A DNA stretch of 8,918 nucleotides from Acetobacteraceae bacterium. GTDB lineage: Bacteria > Pseudomonadota > Alphaproteobacteria > Acetobacterales > Acetobacteraceae. Below the pieces are notes generated by a model that saw only the letters and a program-made list of their open reading frames with translations, made no database searches and was not told the origin of the DNA. Made by a program: the position numbers and the translations under genes. The stretch covers positions 1-8,918 of the forward strand of contig JACMOQ010000483.1 of NCBI GenBank assembly GCA_014377905.1, given 5' to 3'. Below, in pieces: positions 6,776 to 8,918 of this stretch (its first letter is position 1; each line of letters starts with the position of its first letter).

Positions 6776-7438
6776 ATGTGCGGACGCTATGCCCAGTATC
6801 GCGACGGGGACCGGTTGCGGAAGCTTTTCGCAACCGTGAACCCACCACCCAACATCCAGCCAAGCTGGAACGTGGCGCCAACCCGGCTCGCCCCAGTCGT
6901 GCGGCGCCATCCTGAAACCGGGGCGCGCCATCTTGACCTGCTGCGCTGGGGCCTGGTGCCGCATTGGACGAAAACCTTCGCCGACGCACGGTCGCCGATC
7001 AACGCCCGCAGTGAAACCGCTGGCTCGGCGCCGATGTTCCGCGACGCCCTGGCGCACCGCCGCTGTCTGGTGCCGATCGATGCGTTCTACGAATGGCAGG
7101 TGACACCGGACGGCAAGATCCCCCACGCCATCGCCCGCCAAGACGACCAGCCGATCGTTGCCGCCGGGCTGTGGGAAGGCTGGCGCGGCCCGGACGGAGT
7201 GGTGATCCGCAGCTTTGCCATCCTGACCACGACGGCATGCCCGGCGCTCGCCCATCTGCACGAACGCATGCCGGTGGTGTTGGAAGCCGCGGACTTTGCG
7301 CACTGGCTGGGCGAGGCCCCTGGCGATGTCGCGGCCCTTCTGCGTCCATCCGCTGCCGGGTTCCGGGTCTGGCAGGTCGGCACGGCGGTCGGCAATGTTC
7401 GCAACGATGGTGCGGAACTTTTACGACCGGTCGCGTAA
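6776..7438 (+). CDS. SRAP/HMCES-family abasic-site processing protein (YedK-like)
   Basis: SRAP proteins bind abasic sites in single-stranded DNA and cross-link to them through the N-terminal Cys, shielding the lesion during replication. The 220-residue length is typical (YedK is 222). The protein starts MCGRYAQ, so removal of Met exposes the catalytic Cys2. The other active-site residues are present: Asn76 in SPINARSE (73-80), Glu106 in DAFYEWQ (102-108), and His162 in HLHERMP (160-166). PSWNVAPT (29-36) and RWGLVPHW (57-64) are further family marks. A longer frame opens at 6677, but MCGR must be the true N-terminus for the chemistry to work. No ribosome site is seen. The gene is divergent from the binding-protein operon (83 bp gap) and its TAA directly abuts the stop codon of the convergent transglutaminase gene. 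No SOS-box-like CTGT-N8-ACAG was noticed in the gap. Confidence 0.95.
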   Translation: MCGRYAQYRDGDRLRKLFATVNPPPNIQPSWNVAPTRLAPVVRRHPETGARHLDLLRWGLVPHWTKTFADARSPINARSETAGSAPMFRDALAHRRCLVPIDAFYEWQVTPDGKIPHAIARQDDQPIVAAGLWEGWRGPDGVVIRSFAILTTTACPALAHLHERMPVVLEAADFAHWLGEAPGDVAALLRPSAAGFRVWQVGTAVGNVRNDGAELLRPVA

Positions 7439-8296
7439 TCAGATTGCTTCCAGATCCACCCCGACCGTGACGCTATGCGCACCACCCCCCAGGATCACGC
7501 CGCGCACCGGGCTGATATCGCCATAGTCGCGCCCCCAGGCGAGCACGACATGTTCGTCCTGCACCACCAGATTATTGGTCGGGTCCAAATCCACCCACCC
7601 CATCGCAACCCCGAGCCACGCGCTCACCCAGGCATGGGACTGATCCGCCCCGCGCCGCGCCGGCTGGCCTAGCATCGGCCGGGTGCGCAAATACCCCGAT
7701 ACGTAGCGCGCCGGCAGCCCATGCGCGCGTAACCCCGCCAGCATCAGATGGGTGAAATCCTGGCACACCCCGGCCCGCAGGCGCAGCAATTCGGCAACCG
7801 AGGTGTTGACCGTCGTCGCCCCCGGTTTGAAAGCGAAATCGCGATTGATCCGCGCGGTGAGATCGAGCAGTGCCGCAAAAATCGGCCGGGCGGGTGGAAA
7901 GCTGGCTGCGGCGTAAGCACCCGCGCCGGTGCCATCCGGCACCATCGGGCTCGCAAAGGCGAATTCCGCCGCCGCTGCCTGCATTGCTTCGGCTGCAACC
8001 GTCTCCCACGGCCGCGTCAACTCCGGCAACGGTGGGGCGGGAAACCCGATCTCGACCTCGGCATCCACCGTCACCGCGAAACGGTCATGTGGCTTGTCGA
8101 GGAACATCCAGCACACCTGATTGCCGAAATGATCCACCCCCCAGCTGGTGCGCGATGGCGGTGGTTCGGCGGTGATCCGGGCCTGCGCGACGTGCTGAAA
8201 ATCCAGCCTGCGCGGTGAAAGATGCAGCATGTGGGCGGCAAGATCGACCTGCTTGGCATAGGTGTAAATGGTTTCGTGGCGGATCCGATAACGCAT
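7439..8296 (-). CDS. Transglutaminase-like superfamily protein (bacterial transglutaminase N-domain plus TGc domain)
   Basis: The 285-residue protein starts MRYRIRHETIYTYAKQV, the usual beginning of the bacterial transglutaminase-like N-terminal domain (about 1-85: LSPRR, FGNQV). A linker leads to the catalytic domain (about 140-245). The Cys-His-Asp triad is present: Cys178 in RAGVCQDFTHLML, His221 in QSHAWVSAWL, and Asp238 in WVDLDPTNN. Members are thought to act as amide hydrolases or transferases on peptides; no substrate is established for this type. There is no signal peptide, so it is probably cytoplasmic. The ATG at 8296 lies 1 nt after the TAA of the alpha-E gene, with GGGGTGG as a possible ribosome site, so coupled translation is likely. 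The pairing with an alpha-E protein is a recurring bacterial gene set. Its stop codon touches that of the SRAP gene, leaving no room for a terminator. Confidence 0.93.
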   Translation of the reverse strand: MRYRIRHETIYTYAKQVDLAAHMLHLSPRRLDFQHVAQARITAEPPPSRTSWGVDHFGNQVCWMFLDKPHDRFAVTVDAEVEIGFPAPPLPELTRPWETVAAEAMQAAAAEFAFASPMVPDGTGAGAYAAASFPPARPIFAALLDLTARINRDFAFKPGATTVNTSVAELLRLRAGVCQDFTHLMLAGLRAHGLPARYVSGYLRTRPMLGQPARRGADQSHAWVSAWLGVAMGWVDLDPTNNLVVQDEHVVLAWGRDYGDISPVRGVILGGGAHSVTVGVDLEAI

Positions 8297-8297
8297 C

Positions 8298-8918
8298 TTA
8301 CGCCACCCCGCGCAGCGCCAGCGTCTCGCCGGTGCCCACCAGCTGGATCGCTGGCAGCACAGCGAAATAGCGGCGGGTAATCCGGCTCGACAGGCCTTCG
8401 AGTTCCGCAATGAACCCAGCGAGCCGCCCCGGCAGCGCGCTCGCAGCACTTGCCTGATCGGGGGCGGCCAACACCTCACCCACCATCATTTCAACTTCTG
8501 CCAGCAGCCCTGCGGCACTGCCGGCGAGCATTTCGCGCACCCCGCTTTCGCTGCCCAGTTCATCCAGCAGCCCGTGCATCGCCACCAGCTGGAACGCGAG
8601 GCCACGCGGATTTGCCTGATCGGCCAACACCAGATCGAGCACCGGGGCGGCCTGCAAAACATTCAGATAGCGGCTGCGATAGGTGATCGCGCTGTCGCAC
8701 AATTCCAGCGCCAGCAGCAGCCCGCTTTCGATCCGTGCGGGCGGCAGGTTCAACACAATACTCACCTCGTGCGTGACCGCCTGGGCGCGCTCGATCCGGC
8801 GCCCGAGATCGAGGAACAGGAATCCGCCGCCGCGCACCATGTTTTCAGCGGCAACGCCCGCAACCGCGGTGCAGAAGCGCAGGATTGCCGCCATGCCGAG
8901 GCGGGTCGCGTCAAGACC
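8298..8918 (-). CDS. Alpha-E domain protein (DUF403), C-terminal part; possibly the tail of an ATP-grasp/alpha-E fusion
   Basis: The frame is open at the right window edge; 206 residues are visible before the TAA at 8300-8298. An internal ATG at 8894 is not a credible start, because the frame continues upstream and the family is longer. The protein is strongly helical. Conserved alpha-E marks are ENMVRGGGFLFLDLGRRIERA (about 25-45), SAITYRSRYLNVLQAAPVLDLVLAD (about 76-100) and NPRGLAFQL (103-111). Stand-alone alpha-E proteins have about 310 residues; in several alphaproteobacteria the domain is fused behind a circularly permuted ATP-grasp (DUF404/DUF407) region, and the wording of these motifs resembles that fused form. 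This can only be settled from sequence beyond the window. The transglutaminase gene follows after 1 nt. The proposed role of the gene set is ATP-dependent formation of a peptide-type bond; the function of alpha-E is unknown. Confidence 0.88.
   Translation of the reverse strand, partial: GLDATRLGMAAILRFCTAVAGVAAENMVRGGGFLFLDLGRRIERAQAVTHEVSIVLNLPPARIESGLLLALELCDSAITYRSRYLNVLQAAPVLDLVLADQANPRGLAFQLVAMHGLLDELGSESGVREMLAGSAAGLLAEVEMMVGEVLAAPDQASAASALPGRLAGFIAELEGLSSRITRRYFAVLPAIQLVGTGETLALRGVA

Noticed and set aside
5103..6839. Two plus-strand frames (302 and 239 codons) opposite the binding-protein gene
   Set aside because: The minus strand encodes a full family-5 binding protein with signal peptide and ribosome site; the plus frames show composition bias only and no motif.
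6693..6989. Upstream extension of the binding-protein frame to 602 residues
   Set aside because: The extension is antisense to the start of the SRAP gene and would bury an obvious Sec signal peptide that begins at 6692.
8297..8479. Upstream extension of the transglutaminase frame to 346 residues
   Set aside because: It overlaps the end of the alpha-E gene in another frame; the family N-terminus MRYRIRHETIYTY begins at the ATG at 8296, right after the alpha-E stop.

Overview
The window is GC-rich with dense, mostly non-overlapping genes on both strands. Codon use and protein types suggest an alphaproteobacterium; a Rhodospirillales/Acetobacteraceae-like host is my guess from general resemblance, not from any marker gene. 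There are no rRNA, tRNA, CRISPR, phage or transposase genes. This looks like ordinary chromosome, with one short palindromic repeat between genes.

Layout, left to right. (1) 1-555, minus: the N-terminal 185 codons of a FadA-type thiolase, with its C-terminal half off the left edge. (2) 703-1185, plus: a small receiver-like protein that lacks the phosphorylation residues. (3) 1278-3779, plus: aminopeptidase N (pepN), complete. (4) 3780-3967: a convergent intergenic gap holding a 78-80 bp near-perfect palindrome. (5) 6692-3968, minus: a two-gene operon with a secreted family-5 (peptide/oligopeptide type) substrate-binding protein followed 4 nt later by an M20-family N-carbamoyl/allantoate-type amidohydrolase. 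(6) 6776-7438, plus: a YedK/HMCES (SRAP) abasic-site protein, divergent from the operon. (7) 8918-7439, minus: the C-terminal part of an alpha-E (DUF403) protein, probably the tail of a larger ATP-grasp/alpha-E fusion, followed 1 nt later by a transglutaminase-like protease-fold protein.

How the genes may work together. The binding protein and the amidohydrolase look like a capture-then-hydrolyse pair for a ureido or N-carbamoyl compound, but no permease or ATPase gene lies with them and both ends of the operon are visible. The alpha-E and transglutaminase genes belong to a widespread, biochemically undefined gene set (circularly permuted ATP-grasp, alpha-E, transglutaminase) predicted to make or modify a peptide-like product. 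This is the least understood system here, though the gene set itself has been noticed before. PepN, thiolase and SRAP are housekeeping-type genes. I see no wholly new multi-gene system in the window; the most unusual points are the palindrome, the orphan binding-protein operon and the degenerate receiver.
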